From positions 5,339,001 to 5,403,000 of the forward strand of contig OX344754.2 of the NCBI GenBank assembly GCA_947034885.2: a stretch of DNA of 64,000 nt. The letters are read 5' to 3'. Source of the stretch: Thuidium tamariscinum. Lineage: Eukaryota > Streptophyta > Bryopsida > Hypnales > Thuidiaceae. Both the position numbers and the translations under genes were made by a program. Positions within the stretch are counted from its first letter, which is position 1. Each line of letters starts with the position of its first letter. Positions 26,389 to 38,923 of the stretch are shown in pieces. Below the pieces are notes generated by a model. That model ran no database searches. It was not told where the DNA came from and saw nothing but the letters and a program-made list of their open reading frames with translations.

Positions 26389-27311
26389 CCCTAAAGGACC
26401 ATTGTCCCTTCGGGGGACAAATGCAATTTTGGGCAGGTACCTACGGGCTGAATTTTTGTCCTAATTTTTTGAAATTTTTTTGGAGATAGAAAAATTGAAT
26501 ATCTTCGTGGGGATATAATTTTTTTTCAATCGGTGCCCGGGAACTAAAGTTATGTCCAAATAAGCTCAAAACAGGGGACGGCGGGCAGTTCGGGCAGCAA
26601 AGAAAAATTTTGAAATTTTCTTTTTTGAATTTTTTTTCTTATATATTATATTTTTGTCTATCTAGGAAGATTTGATTCATTTTATTTGGATTTGTTTTGA
26701 GAAAGTTATGGACATTCTTGTTTTTCGGGCAATTAGAGCATGTTCTTGAAAAAAATAACTTGTAGGATTCATTTCTGGATGCAATTTTTGTAATTTTTCA
26801 AAAAAACAAATTTTTCATGGTTTAGTTTACTTGCTAGAACAATCTCACCATTAGGATTAGTGCATTTTAATTCCATTTAAAAGATATTAATATTTTAGAT
26901 TTTCCTTCTATCTTGTACCTACTTCTACTTAACAATTTTTTTAAGAATGAAAATTAAGTTTTTTTGAATTTTCTTTTTTTTTATTATATTCTCAACTCAA
27001 TTTTGAACTATAAATAATTAAAGCTCAAAACTCTATAGTGCAAAATTTTTAAGTTAAAAATGTTCAAAGTCAAAAAATCCAGTCCCGCAATGTGCTGAAA
27101 AACTATTTTTTTCCACTTTAAATGCAAGTATCTTGCAATCTATGTGGTCAAAAATTCTGAAATTTTTTCCACAATGTCTTAGACTAGTGAGGTATAAGAT
27201 CCTGCGGTTAGATGTGAAAAAAAATTAATTAAAGTTTTTTTTTACTCTTTGCTGTAGAATTGGCAGTTTTTAGTGTTTGGGGGCAGAAAACAGGGCTTGG
27301 TCCTTTAGGGG
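26389..27311 (+). mobile_element. 923-bp piggyBac-like non-autonomous element
   Basis: TTAA (26385-26388 and 27312-27315) flanks ends CCCCTAAAGGACC and GGTCCTTTAGGGG. TTAA targets with CCC termini are the hallmark of piggyBac. Internally it resembles 38924-39864 and 46556-47235. There is no transposase ORF, so a trans-acting source is needed. Confidence 0.8.
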
Positions 27312-27315
27312 TTAA

Positions 27316-28350
27316 TGTGAATATCGTGGCAATGTCTCATAATTGAATTTTACTTTAGCAATATGGTGTCCGTTCTTTCGAGGCTCATGATTGATTGAGC
27401 AAAATTCAGACATTGAGGTTAAGGTTTGTCAGTGCGAAACCACAACATTGTTATGAAAATAATAGCCCTCGCCACTCAACTTACGTGCCACTACTCATAA
27501 CAAGGCTCAACTGTCGGCATACTTAGAGCAAAACCTTGTCTCCAAAGTACTTGCGCTCGGTACAGTTTCAAATCTCGCCCCCATTTTCTGAACCGAAAGT
27601 TCGAATAATGATTCTCCGAACGTGCATGCAAAGAGGTTTCGGGGCAAGATAATTCTCACTGCAAGAGTACCATATTTCTCCGAACCTGGAGGTGCATGCA
27701 TTCGAAGGGAATTGCGTTTGCGAATCCAACGTCAACTGGTCTTTTACATACAACGATAATGAAGAGACTCAATATTGATTTGTGTGTGTCACTAGCTAGT
27801 GTAAAATTGAGGAGCATACCAAAGCAGTCTGCCTGTGACGCACTGCCAGCGGGACGGTCAATCCATTCAGGAAGTCCGGACGACCTTATCCAGGGATTGC
27901 TCAACAGTGGCGTACTTCGCCAAGAGTAGGTATGTAACCAAGCAATGTTTCAAGCGAGTGGTTTTGTAGTAGGTGAGGCAATCGATCCGATCTACTGAGA
28001 TCTGATGAAGGGCAGATCTTCATTGTTCAATCGATGCAAATGATGAGTAGGCTTCAATCACAGACGGCTCAACTGAACTGGAAATGAGATCTTCCAGGAT
28101 GCCTACCGCTTGCAGCTATAAAACCAGTGGACTTCCAGATCGAGCTTGTGGCCACAGCAGGGATTGCACTGAGGGAACCTGGCCGTTACGTTTCCTGCCT
28201 GCATCAAAAGGAATGTCTCATCATGGCGTTTGACAAGACGCTATCTGCAACCGTGGCATTAGTTTGCTTACCGTAGGATCGATATCCTTGACCAGCATTG
28301 AAGCAGAATTGTAGACTGTCTCTTGCAGACCACTTTCAGTTCGATTGTCA
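27316..28350 (+). promoter_or_regulatory. 5' flank of the lectin gene
   Basis: The base composition rises in GC towards the lectin start codon, and short ORFs here have no recognisable domains. Presumed promoter and leader; no specific element assigned. Confidence 0.4.
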
Positions 28351-29475
28351 ATGGCGAGAGTACTAGGCTGGCTGGTGCTTGTATTCATGACCATCATCAT
28401 GGTGGAGAATCCGCGTTTAATGGTTGAAGCGCAGCAGCTGGCCTTCAGCGACAACGTAACAATGGACTTTACCACGGGCAGCATTGATGTGTCGAACATA
28501 ATCACACAAGACTTTATGAAGTTGCCCCTGGCAGGCAGTTGCGGTCTCGGGGCGAAATTCGTCATACCTCACGTCATCGACACCTCCACGATCAAGGGGA
28601 CGTTCCGTACGACCTTCGAGTACCTAACATCACAGTGCACTGCAGAATATAATAAGGAAATCAATTCATGCTCTACACTCAATTTAGCTTTCGCGGCATG
28701 CACAGGGTTAGCTCTCGACCAGAGGATTACTCGCAGACCGTGGGGATCCTGCACCAACTCCAATTTCCGAGTCTCCTACCTGTGGGTTCCAAAGACCACA
28801 ACAAACGCGACGCCAACGCCAACGCCAACCATAGCGCCTACAGCGACCATGGCGACGAGTCCGAGCATGACCACGATATCGCTAAGCTCTTCATCCAGTA
28901 ACCTCCTTCAGAGCCCCGTCTGCTTGGCCCGTGGTCTTGGAGCAGCATCTAAGAATTCAACCAATCCAGGATTACTTGCAGCCATGCCAAAGGATATTCC
29001 ATACTTGAACCGCATGGCCGCGGAAGGAGCAAAGATAAGAGCATCCGCAGCCACTGGAGCGTCTTGCGATTGGAGATTCTCCAACCTAGTCCCAGTTGCG
29101 TGGGATGGAATTCAAAACGTCCTTTCGGTGGGGCAGAGCTTGCAATCCTTTGACTCCAAGTATATGTTCACCATGCAACAGGACTGCAATCTTGTGCTCT
29201 ACAAGAAAGCGGCGGACGGCTCCATCGATTGGCAAGGAAAATGGGCGACGTTCTCTCAATACAACGACCCATTTAAATACAATTGCTCAATGGAGCTGCA
29301 AGCGAGCGGGAATCTGGTGGTGCGGGATCCGCAGGGCAATCCGCGATGGGAAAGCGGCGCCACCACATCGAATTTATATTCCGTATCGATTGCCGTCCTC
29401 GCCTGTGGCAACGTGATTGTGCTGGACATGACCTCGGGTCAAATTATCTGGGCAACTCACACTGGCCATTCCTAG
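28351..29475 (+). CDS. Secreted protein with bulb-type (mannose-binding) lectin domain
   Basis: A single-exon 374-aa protein, start at the ATG of MARVLGWLVLVFM. Residues 1-28 form a signal peptide (hydrophobic core, cleavage near VEA|QQ). Residues about 30-145 are a cysteine-containing domain I do not recognise, about 148-183 a Thr/Pro/Ser-rich linker likely to be O-glycosylated, and about 240-374 a B-lectin beta-prism. One carbohydrate-site motif is near canonical, QDCNLVLY (residues 277-284, Cys in place of the variable position), while the next two are altered (ASGNLVVRD, ACGNVIVLD), so binding may rest on one site. B-lectins bind mannose-type glycans; extracellular defence or cell-wall roles are usual, but the role here is inferred. 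Sits alone between repeats. Confidence 0.85.
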   Translation: MARVLGWLVLVFMTIIMVENPRLMVEAQQLAFSDNVTMDFTTGSIDVSNIITQDFMKLPLAGSCGLGAKFVIPHVIDTSTIKGTFRTTFEYLTSQCTAEYNKEINSCSTLNLAFAACTGLALDQRITRRPWGSCTNSNFRVSYLWVPKTTTNATPTPTPTIAPTATMATSPSMTTISLSSSSSNLLQSPVCLARGLGAASKNSTNPGLLAAMPKDIPYLNRMAAEGAKIRASAATGASCDWRFSNLVPVAWDGIQNVLSVGQSLQSFDSKYMFTMQQDCNLVLYKKAADGSIDWQGKWATFSQYNDPFKYNCSMELQASGNLVVRDPQGNPRWESGATTSNLYSVSIAVLACGNVIVLDMTSGQIIWATHTGHS

Positions 29476-31046
29476 CTTTGGCTTCTCCTCTCTTCACGGA
29501 ACGAAGTAACAATTCTTACATCGAAGTGGAGCAGTTCAGAGACAAGAATTTACAAGACAGTGTCTTAGGACTCCCTGCGATGCAACGTGACTCTTACGGC
29601 TTTCGTGAAAACCAAATAATTCCGTCTTCGACTATGGATCAGCAACGTCGAAGCCTATTGGATCCAGACAAATCCGAGACTAAATTGGAAAAGTATAGCT
29701 AGATACTTATAAGCAAAACACATTCGTAAACCTTTAGGTGCAGATGCGTAGCCTTGTCAAATGTCACGACAATTTAAGCTTAGAGAGGACAGAGCGCGAA
29801 GTATCACGTTAGTTGAATTCTTTATGCAAACCTTCATCACCGGAGGTGTCCCAGCAGCATGTTGTAGTCTTCCACTTCATGAATACAGGTAAATCCAGAA
29901 ACTATGGAATTGGTTCAAACATTTAATTTCCATTTATTTTCTCTCTTCAGATTAGGATGATGTTTTAGGACACAAATCTTGCGCAGATTGATCACTGATG
30001 TGTAGTAAGTGAGACTGTCAATCAAAAGTTCAAGATCAACATTCTTCAGGATTTTCACAGTACCATTGCACCCAAAAAATGAAGCCAATACCATCTTTAA
30101 TGTTCAAAAGTGTTCGTGCACATAACATTCAGTAGCAGCTTGTCACACTGCCTCCCACCGGATGAAATGGTGTGGAATATCCCACACCATTCCATCTAGC
30201 AGATGAAATGGTGTGGAATATTCCACACCATTTAGTAACTAAAGTTGCAAACTTCAAGAACTCTCAGATGAAATTAGGTGATGGGGACTTCACTAAGGGA
30301 AAGGCAGTCCTTCTATGGGCTCCTGAATGTTATGCAGGGCAATCCTATAATTTGCACAAACATGGAGGCCATAAAAATAATGTATTTTTGGATTTCCCTT
30401 GGTATGTGTCCTTCTATTGTTCAAATAGACCACAAATACTTTAGCTCTAAATCATTAGTTTAGCGTACTCCCTTGTACTAAAAACCACTAAACCTCAAAT
30501 TGTGGCAAATTAACAAATTGAATTTAAAAATATAAAAATATTTTTTAATTAAAAAAATGACTACAATAAAGTTATCCATCTCTATTAAAAATTTCAAGTT
30601 CATTGGGTTCTACCTGTAGAAAACAAATTGGTCACTCTAAATGTGACACAAAGTAGTATAGGTCTTTTTTGCAACCACCTAGAACACTCAAGGGGTTCTA
30701 TCCTAATGTGACATGGACTTTTTACATTGGAATGTTTGTCAACAATTGGTTAGGACATGTCCTTACACGTCCTTACACGGTAGGATCCAATATAACAATT
30801 TTTTTTCCTAGAGGTTATCTATCAATCTAGACGGCTAGTCCATTGGCTGGATGACTAGTTACAAAAGATTCTATTTGTTGGACCATTAGTCTCCATTTAT
30901 ATACTTTTTCATACTTTAGTCAACTAAATTTCTTACCATGCATTTTGTTTAATGCACTAGGTGATTAGTTGTTTTTTATTGCAACGTGTTAGATTATGCA
31001 TATTTGATAAGATATGATCAATGAATTTCCAACCTTGATTGGGTCG
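29476..31046. other. 3' flank of the lectin gene and AT-rich intergenic DNA
   Basis: An overlapping 139-codon frame (29283-29702) follows the lectin CDS but has no domain support. The main landmark is the perfect palindrome at 30206-30233. Confidence 0.5.
30206..30233. repeat. 28-bp perfect palindrome
   Basis: AAATGGTGTGGAAT is followed at once by its exact reverse complement. An imperfect copy lies just upstream (about 30164-30195), so the unit is a tandem pair. Half-site-like pieces also occur near 9550-9670. It may be the relic of a TIR element. Confidence 0.8.
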
Positions 31047-31765
31047 TTGCAAGAAACACCTACCAAAAAGCGTAGCGTTTTGCAACGTAGTCTTTTTTTT
31101 TCCGGGAGTACTTTAAAATTAGAAAAAAAAGTTTTAAAAAAAGTGAAAAATATGTTTCATGTATAAACCTTTAAGAAGAATATACCCTAAAAAGGAAAAG
31201 CATAGGAAAAATCTCTAAGTAGGAAATCCAGAAAAGTGCAAAATCTCATGAAAATTAGTACTTCGACATTTTAATTTGTAAAAAATAGGAAAATCAATTT
31301 TAAGAAAAAATAAAAACTGGCCATTTGAGGAAAGTTGATTTTGACGAGATTTGACCAAAAGTTCGATCTTAGAACCATTACCATTGTTCAAAAATTGCGT
31401 GCCAAAAAAAAAATTTGTACTCATGTGGAGGACATAAAAAAACATATTTTTAAATTTTTTTTTGGAATTTGTAGGTTTTACACCTATGCAAATAGACCAT
31501 GAAAGTTTTGTCATCAAATCATTAAATTTAGACATTGCGAACGTAATGATAACCATAAACGTAATTTTGTGACGGTCAACGAAAATGTTTTTTAAATATA
31601 AAATGATTTTTTTTAATTTCTGAAAAATAAGGGATCTAATAAACTTCAAGTTAGGTATGTTCAATAAAAATTTCATTTTCATTGGACTTAATCTCCAAAA
31701 GTTATTGTAGACAACAAAAAAGTGGTTCAAATTGTGACATGAAATAGGACAGGTGTTTCTTGCAA
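31047..31765. mobile_element. 719-bp TIR element, TTGCAAGAAACACC family
   Basis: TTGCAAGAAACACCT and AGGTGTTTCTTGCAA are perfect inverted ends; the inverted match extends outward imperfectly (GGGTCG/TGACCC). A 171-codon ORF on the minus strand (31215-31730) is AT-driven and not recognisable. Confidence 0.65.
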
Positions 31766-34092
31766 TGACCCGATTTTTGTCTTCCTAACTTTTGGGTATG
31801 GAATGGAGGAAGCAAGTGAGAATAGAGCTTGGCTTAGTGTCTGCCTAAGGAAGAAACACCTATGTATTTGATTTGCTTCTAATGAATTCCTGGGAGTTGA
31901 AGAAAAGATGAGCACTTTTGATATCAATGCAATAGCGTAAAATGACCCAAATTCATGAATGTGTACAATCATTGGGAGCAATTTAAAGAAGATGCTAAGG
32001 AAAGTTATTGGCAAACGTTTGAAAACAGGTGTAACATTTAGAAGCCAATATGAAGAAAAAAAAGGGCTACAAAGAAGGTTTACCAAGATAAAAAGGTTGA
32101 CATAAGTCTACAACCCTCATGGTTAACAAAGACTTTATTTAATGTACAAGAGTCTTTGAGGACTATGTTGTGAATAATTTCATTGACTATAAAAGGAAAC
32201 GAAACTACACCCAAGAGAATGACATTAGTAGTTTGAGGGTAAAGTTGCAAAGAATTTTCTCAAGGATAAAAGCTCTCTAAAGATTTTTGAGTATCACATG
32301 AATATTGATGCCTTTTTCTAGTTGTAGTGAAGAAGTTGTGTTTTCTTTCCTTCACCTATAATAGGGGCACAAGGGCACTTATTACACTTTTGGCCTTTGC
32401 CTTCAATACCTACTTGAATAAGTTGAAACAATTCAATAGGACCTCTCTAAGGCTCTTTCAAACCAATTTATCCAAATTTAATTGCATGCTAGGCCAATCG
32501 TTCAAATACTTTAATTTCTACTAATTCCTTGTCTCTAGTCTATTGACAAGTGGATTTTGGGTTGATTCTAAGTAAAATATTCTACTCTAAAACAAATGTC
32601 ATATTAGCATGTAGCATGCCTATTTCGGTTCTACACTCTTTCTCGGGCTGTTTGTATGCTTTTCTCTAATTAATTTTGAAAAAAATTGAAAAAAAGAGAT
32701 TGATGAGTTCTATATGACAAATCAAAGGCTCACAAAATGCCACATGCACAAATGTGGACATCATAGTGAATACAACAATATCTTTGATGATTACTTGTAA
32801 GACGTAAAATGTCTTTGTAGAAATCAAAGCAACCTCTCAAAAAGTTTAGAAGAAGGCAAAGATGATTCTTAAAATCTGCCATGTCACCCCTTTTTGACCC
32901 CCAAGTCAAATGACATGGCAAACATTATATCAATAAAAAATGAATGGATAAAAAAATTTCCATATTGGTTGCATGTGCTAATATATGGCGCTAAATTTTT
33001 AGCCACATGGCACACTTTGAGAATCCCGTTGATTGTTTTTTTTTAATGTCTAGCCAAAAACATGTTGATATCTAGGCTTTTTTTTAATGTTTTTTCCACA
33101 TCCATAGCAATGTGATTTAATTGGACATCTATATTGACCTTAATGGACATCAAATACAACATCCAGATTTAAAATCCTACAAATTAAAAAACATCATTTT
33201 CTTCTAGTGAAAATTATAGTTAGACTTTACTTTAGTTAGAAGTTTTTAATAGCCAAAGTAAAAGATAGAGTACTATATAAAAGGACCAACCTAGCTTAGG
33301 TTTATTACCCCTTATTGATTTTGTTTTATTCTTTGACTGGAATATATTTCATTGTGTTTTTTTTCAATAAAATGCTTAATATAGGATAAAAGCATATTGT
33401 AACTCATAGTAGGGTGTATCCTAATTACAATACATTCATTTCCTTTGTAAATTTAGTTTTATGAAAATTGTTTTCCAAAGACCTCAAGACCAATATAATT
33501 GTTTAAATGAATCTACTAATGAGTAATGACAATGATAGTGTCGGTTCAAGTGGTTTGAGTGCTTTCATCAAATTGGACATCTACTCAAATTGGTACACAT
33601 TCATAATTCAACACCAATGATTTAATCTCTACACAAAATGATTGTACTTCTACTGATCCCATCTCCAATAAGCTTAACCATTTGAACATCCAAAGGTAAG
33701 AATAGGTTTCTTTCTAAACATCCAAAGACATTTGCAATTCAAGAACAAAGCAAAGCCATTTGGTGGTTCAAATTTTTGTTGATCATTACTTAGATATACA
33801 TCACAAGGTGAAGATTAGTTTGAAAGACTTTTGGAATGTCTTTCAAAATGACTTGTAGGTCGAGTTGCTGATACATCACCAAGAATTTAAAATACCGCAC
33901 CTTCTCATTGAAATCTGCAACTTTAGTATGTAGCTAAAGATCTTTTAATTGACAATTTCTAACATCATTTTTCAATTTTATAGAGTTTTTATTAAGGAAA
34001 AATTCTCTTCAATTCAATTCTTATTTGATGTTCAAGGCGATAAGTGAATGAACAAATTTGAGGATTTGTGAGGTTCAAGTGGATTTTTAGGT
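31766..34092. other. AT-rich intergenic DNA
   Basis: Only short unrecognised ORFs. The last part precedes the F-box gene and would contain its promoter. Confidence 0.5.
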
Positions 34093-35250
34093 ATGCTAAA
34101 GGTCTTAGCCATGGCCTTGAAACCAAGTCTTTGGGGAACTTTGCCCAAAGAATTGTTGGACCTTATATTTGCTCGTCTCCCTGCAATTGGAATTGGTCAA
34201 CTTCGAATTCTTTCTAAAGAATGGAAGAAGAACATTGATTGCAAAGACTCAGAATTTAACCAGGTCTTCAATGAAACAATTGATCTCAAAATGTTTGCTT
34301 TTGTGTCTTAGACCACAACTAAAGATTCTGCCATTATTAACTTCTACGATGTAGAAGCAAACAAATGGCATTCCCTTGTAGATAGTATGGATTATTGTTC
34401 AATTTGGAAAAATACTATAGGTGATGGTGGACTATTTTGCCATCTTTGGCATCACAGGAATTATCACTGGGAATTAGAAATAATTGTGGTGAATCCTTTC
34501 ACCCTAAAGAAGATCACACTTCCTCCTCTACTCACCATGGGGGCTAGAGAATCAAATGTTCAGGTGGAGATGGTGAAGCTCATTAATGACAAGAAAACAA
34601 ACAATTATAAACTACATGTTGTGGGCTACATGAAAACCGGTGGGAACAAGCATTTCTTTGCTCAAATCTATAACTCCCACATCCATAGATGGTCAGTGGT
34701 GGAACCAAGGGAGGGCCACATCATTGGATGGACGTGTTTTTTTCCCAGTTGTATATGTGTGTACAACTATGCAAATGGAAACTTGCAGTATTTTAAAACT
34801 TTAGATATTACACCAGAAGGTCCAAAATTCATGTTGACTTCATCCTATTATTCAAAATGCATTCAACTCATAAATGACCATCTTTTTGTGTTGCACAAAG
34901 AAGCACCTCCAAACCCTACCAATCTTGTGCAAGATGATGAAAGTATTTCAAGAAAATATTGCATTTCAGAGTTTCATCTTCCAAAAAAGGCAATTGCTTG
35001 GGTGAAATTACAAGTGTACAAGTGTGACCCAAGCATCTATGAGTTTGCGGATTATACGTACTCTCTTTTCGCTTGGAATGGATTTATACTTGTGTATTCT
35101 ATGAGATACCTACAAAACTATGAATTTATCTGGCTATACAATTTGTCAACATGTGAGTGGTGCAACCTTCCAGACTTAGAATTTTTGCCACAAACTTACA
35201 AATATAGAAGTCCAGTGGTATGCGAGATTAGTTGGAGTGCTCTCCCTTAG
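34093..35250 (+). pseudogene. F-box protein gene interrupted by one in-frame stop
   Basis: A 386-codon intronless frame begins with an F-box (GTLPKELLDLIFARLPAIG, then RILSKEWKKN, residues about 16-50), which would bind SKP1 in an SCF ubiquitin ligase. It continues with a kelch/FBA-like beta-sheet region (NFYDVEANKWHSL, YNSHIHRWSVVEP, WLYNLSTCEWCNLP). A single TAG at codon 73 (34309-34311) splits it; both sides are open in the same frame and read as one protein. Either it is a recent pseudogene, a readthrough case, or an assembly error. No downstream ATG would preserve the F-box. Target unknown. Confidence 0.8.
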
Positions 35251-36873
35251 GTCAAGGTTATGACTATTAAGGTACATTTTATCATTTTTTTGGTAGTGAA
35301 TTTTTGTAGAAGAGGCTTATTTTGTTTGAAGCATGATTTTGCTTCAATGACCAATTTTAGATTTTGTTAAGCTAAATGAATGTGCATTTTTGGAATATGC
35401 TTTAGGAATTACATGTCTTACGCCCTTTGGTTTTTCATTGAGTATTAGGATTGCTCCCTTGAATGAATGTGACACTCTAGATACTTCTATTTTGGTTGGC
35501 ACCTACTGTGAGTTGAGTTCTTGTAGTTACTAAAGAACTTTATATCATGAATAACATTGTGAGGAAGAATGTTCAAAGTATAATGTTTTTATATTAATTT
35601 TTGGTGATATATATTAGTCCTATGTTGATTATTTGTTGAGCTAGTGTTGTGAGTGATGTGAGTGATGTGAGTGATTCTAACTCCATCCTTGAGCTTAAAA
35701 TCTTACACACGGAATCAAGTACTTTCTCCTAATTAGATGTTTAAAAAGTGCCTTCCAAGCAATGAACTCTTTTAATCACGTCTTCTAATCTAAAAAAAAT
35801 CACTCATCTTTCTAATACGTGGTGATGGTTAATAGTTAAAGGATTCCTTGTAAATTTTCTAATCTAAAGTTTAACCCAAAATCAACAATTCTACTCTAGT
35901 TAATCAGTCTAAATTTCTAATGTGAAAATCTAACTAATCACTAATTCCAAGCATTGGCCAAAATAAAGCTTAAGAATAAAATGATGAAAATAAAAATCAA
36001 ATGGGATCAATTTACCTCCTCAACATAAATCTCCATTGTTCAATCATCAAACATCATCATGTATATAAAATCGCCAGCGATTTCCCCGTTGAACTCATCT
36101 TGTTCGTCCATCTAATCCATGATAAATTCTCCCTTTGTTGGTAAAATGTGAATTGATCATAATTCCAAAAACACTAATGGTTATAGGGATTTAAATTAAT
36201 TGTGTATTTTTTATTAATTCCTAATTCCCTGATAATTAGAAAATATCACAAATTAATTTATTCCACTAAATTAAATAATTGAATTCCTAATCAACTTAAG
36301 CAATTAAATCCCTAGAAAATAAAACTATTCTAATCGAAAATCAATTGAAAATTTTAGCTAATTTATTAATTTTTGTTATTGTTTTTTCCCTTTCGGGATT
36401 TCTAACCTAAATTCAAATGGAAATTAATTAGTGGAGAATCTAAAAATCTAATCCATTAGAAGATTTTTGAGGCCATTAGAAGACTGCGGGTTCTTGAACT
36501 ACAAGAACGTAGGTTCTGCTGTGTGAATAGAAATCCGACGTGGTCAAGAGAGTGCTACATCATAAAAAAAAATTGGGGCTTTTTTCATATTTCAGGATCC
36601 AAATTTTATTTTATTTTATTTTTCGATAAATGATGGCCTGACAACGACCAGCAGTTCGGGAACAGTTTTGGAGAACAGCCCCGAAACGGCCCTTTGGAAG
36701 CCTCAAATTTCCTGTAATGAAATCCTTTCAAATCTAATTAATTTTTAATTTTCCATAATTCTTAAGGAAATTGGTTGTCAATTTTTTTTTCCTTTTGGCT
36801 TATTAGGCCTAATAAAACAAAACCAACAAAATCCAAACCTTTTAAGAATCTAATTAATAACTAACCACCAAAG
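35251..36873. other. AT-rich intergenic DNA with a repeat shared with 43950-44370
   Basis: About 36470-36720 resembles about 44030-44360: GAACNCAG-like blocks, ACGTGGTC, GACCAGCAG and GGGAACA...CCCCGAAACG occur in the same order. No gene recognised. Confidence 0.5.
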
Positions 36874-37125
36874 CATTAGAGGAGATTCGAGGGCAACATG
36901 AGACTGCAAAAGCCCTGTTCCCCGAATTGTTCCCGATCAGTAATTAATTAATTTTTATTAAAAAAAAATTGTCCTGAAATGCAAAAAAAGTCCAAAAGAA
37001 AATCGGTGACGTGGCACACTCTCAACCACGTCAGCACAAGCCAGTTCTGCATTCCTGCCGCAGATTCCTGCGTTTACAACTTCGGGAACTTACAATCTCC
37101 CGTTGCCCTCGAATCTCCTCTAATG
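36874..37125. mobile_element. 252-bp TIR element
   Basis: A near-perfect TIR begins CATTAGAGGAGATTCGAGGG and continues through GCAAC. Internal phrases (CCCCGAATTGTTCCCGATC, CACGTCAGCAC) resemble the 36470-36720 and 44000-44370 repeats, so these are probably one family. No clear target duplication. Confidence 0.65.
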
Positions 37126-37417
37126 AATGTAGAACATATCCCAATAATGAGAACCAATTCAATGGTAGGATTCTATGAAAATTAGTTTTTAAATGCTAAA
37201 GGTCAAAGATGAGGAATAAAGAACCAAATTCAATAGTGAGATTCTTAAGGAAATTAATTTTTTAATGCTAATTCACTCACGTGGTGTTCTATCTCGTAAC
37301 CTTGTTCTTCTCTAATTCAATTCTCCTCACTCATTCTTGCATTTGGAGTTTGCAATAGAAGTTGGCTATGGAAGTGGAGAATTGAGATGTAGATGTGAAG
37401 GTTTTATGGATGTTGCA

Positions 37418-37506
37418 CTATAAAAAAATGAATGACTGCAAAATGACTATAGTAGTCATTTTGCAATCATCTTGTAGTCATTGTGGACACTCATTGTTTT
37501 GTAGTG
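37418..37506. mobile_element. 89-bp CACTA-type MITE
   Basis: Ends CACTATAAAA and TTTTGTAGTG with a direct TTG on each side (37415-37417 and 37507-37509), the 3-bp duplication expected for CACTA elements. The interior is repeated AAATGACT/AGTCATT motifs that can form a hairpin. Confidence 0.75.
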
Positions 37507-37509
37507 TTG

Positions 37510-38919
37510 CAAATGTTAGATTTTTGACTAAAAATTGAAATTAGGAGTTGTAAATTCTCCTTGCAACACTTTTTAATTAAGTCAAAAGCAAATTTTTTGT
37601 AATATCAAACTAATGTAAGAGTTTAGTAGTAGTTTACTTACTTTGGAAGAATGTTTATATATTGAAAAGTTGAGTTGGAATTGGAGTTTTTTGGACTTGT
37701 AGTTCCTAGACTCCTAACACCCCAACCTCAGTCGACCCCGACTCCTTGGCTCTCAATAGACTCCGGCCCTGGTCTCAGTCGATTCCAACCTTAGCTTTTA
37801 GACGATCCTTAGCTCTGGCTCCTAGTCAACCTCCGGCCCTGACCCAGCTATGTGGCGGGTGTAAGAGGCTCTCCCGTTGCTCATTTCATTGGTCCGTGCT
37901 TATAAACTTGAAATTTTGGGTTTCTTGGTTTTCCTATTACACTTAATTAATCAATCTAAGTGACTATAATCTAACTAATAAAAGTCTTATCAAAGTAATG
38001 TTTTTGGGATTTATAATATTGTAAATTATTCTCTTAATCTATAGTATCATGCAAATACAAGGAATGGAGTTTTTCTTGAAAAGAGAAAGTCAAGAAATGA
38101 TATGTTGTCTATAATGGGAAGGTTCAAAAGCCTCCAAAAGCCCACCTATTCTAAATCTTAATAGAGTGGAGTAATTAGTCAACTTGTATACTTTAAGCTT
38201 TAAATTGGATTTGAATGGTAATACAAATTGTGATTCAACCTTTTAGCTTTTGGTGGACTTTGAAGGGTGTGAGGTTTTTAAGTCAAATTTCAAGGATAGA
38301 TAGAGCAATAGCTTTGCCGTACAGGAAGTATCAAGTAGTATTTTAAGAACTTTATTCACAAAAGGAGGTACACATGACAGTGTTTTATCGAACTTTAGTT
38401 CTCAATGCTTGAAATTTCCACAAAAATTAGTACTTTAGGATTTAGAAACCAAAGAAGGTACACATGACAATGTTTAACCAAACTTTGGTGCTAAAACCTT
38501 CAAGTTTCAACAAAGTAGTGACCAATAAGAGATTTGAGGTCAAGCCTCTAACACGAAGTAAGAGAATAGGAATAAATTGAAAGGATCCTAATCCTTCAAA
38601 ATTTCAACAACAGAAAACAACATAAACTTTGCCAAGATCTTCGGTCCAAATAATGCTCCGACCACGCCGATAGTACTAATAAAGGTGAAGAGAACAAAGT
38701 GTCGGTGTACAAGAAACAAGGGTACTAGCAACCTCGAGAAGGGCCCTTATATACCCGTGTCCAGGCCTTCTCTGGTAAGTTGCTAGTGAAAACACTTTGT
38801 TACTTTTCCCCAAATCTAACCTAAATATAATTTCAAAATAATACTTGTTTGATGGTAGAAAACTCTAGAAACTCTCCCCATTTAGCTAATAAATTCTTGG
38901 CCAAATCAAATCCAAGATC
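37510..38919. other. Intergenic DNA, no gene recognised
   Basis: About 38340-38520 contains a local duplication (phrases like AAGGAGGTACACATGACA repeated about 110 bp apart). A short GC-rich patch near 37720-37860 has a CTCC/GACTCCGGCCC mini-repeat. Confidence 0.5.
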
Positions 38920-38923
38920 TTAA

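Noticed and set aside
29283-29702. 139-codon ORF overlapping the lectin end
   Set aside because: Out of frame with the lectin and without domain content; likely 3' UTR.
31215-31730. 171-codon minus-strand ORF
   Set aside because: A Phe/Lys/Asn-rich frame typical of AT-rich DNA, inside a TIR element, with no motif.
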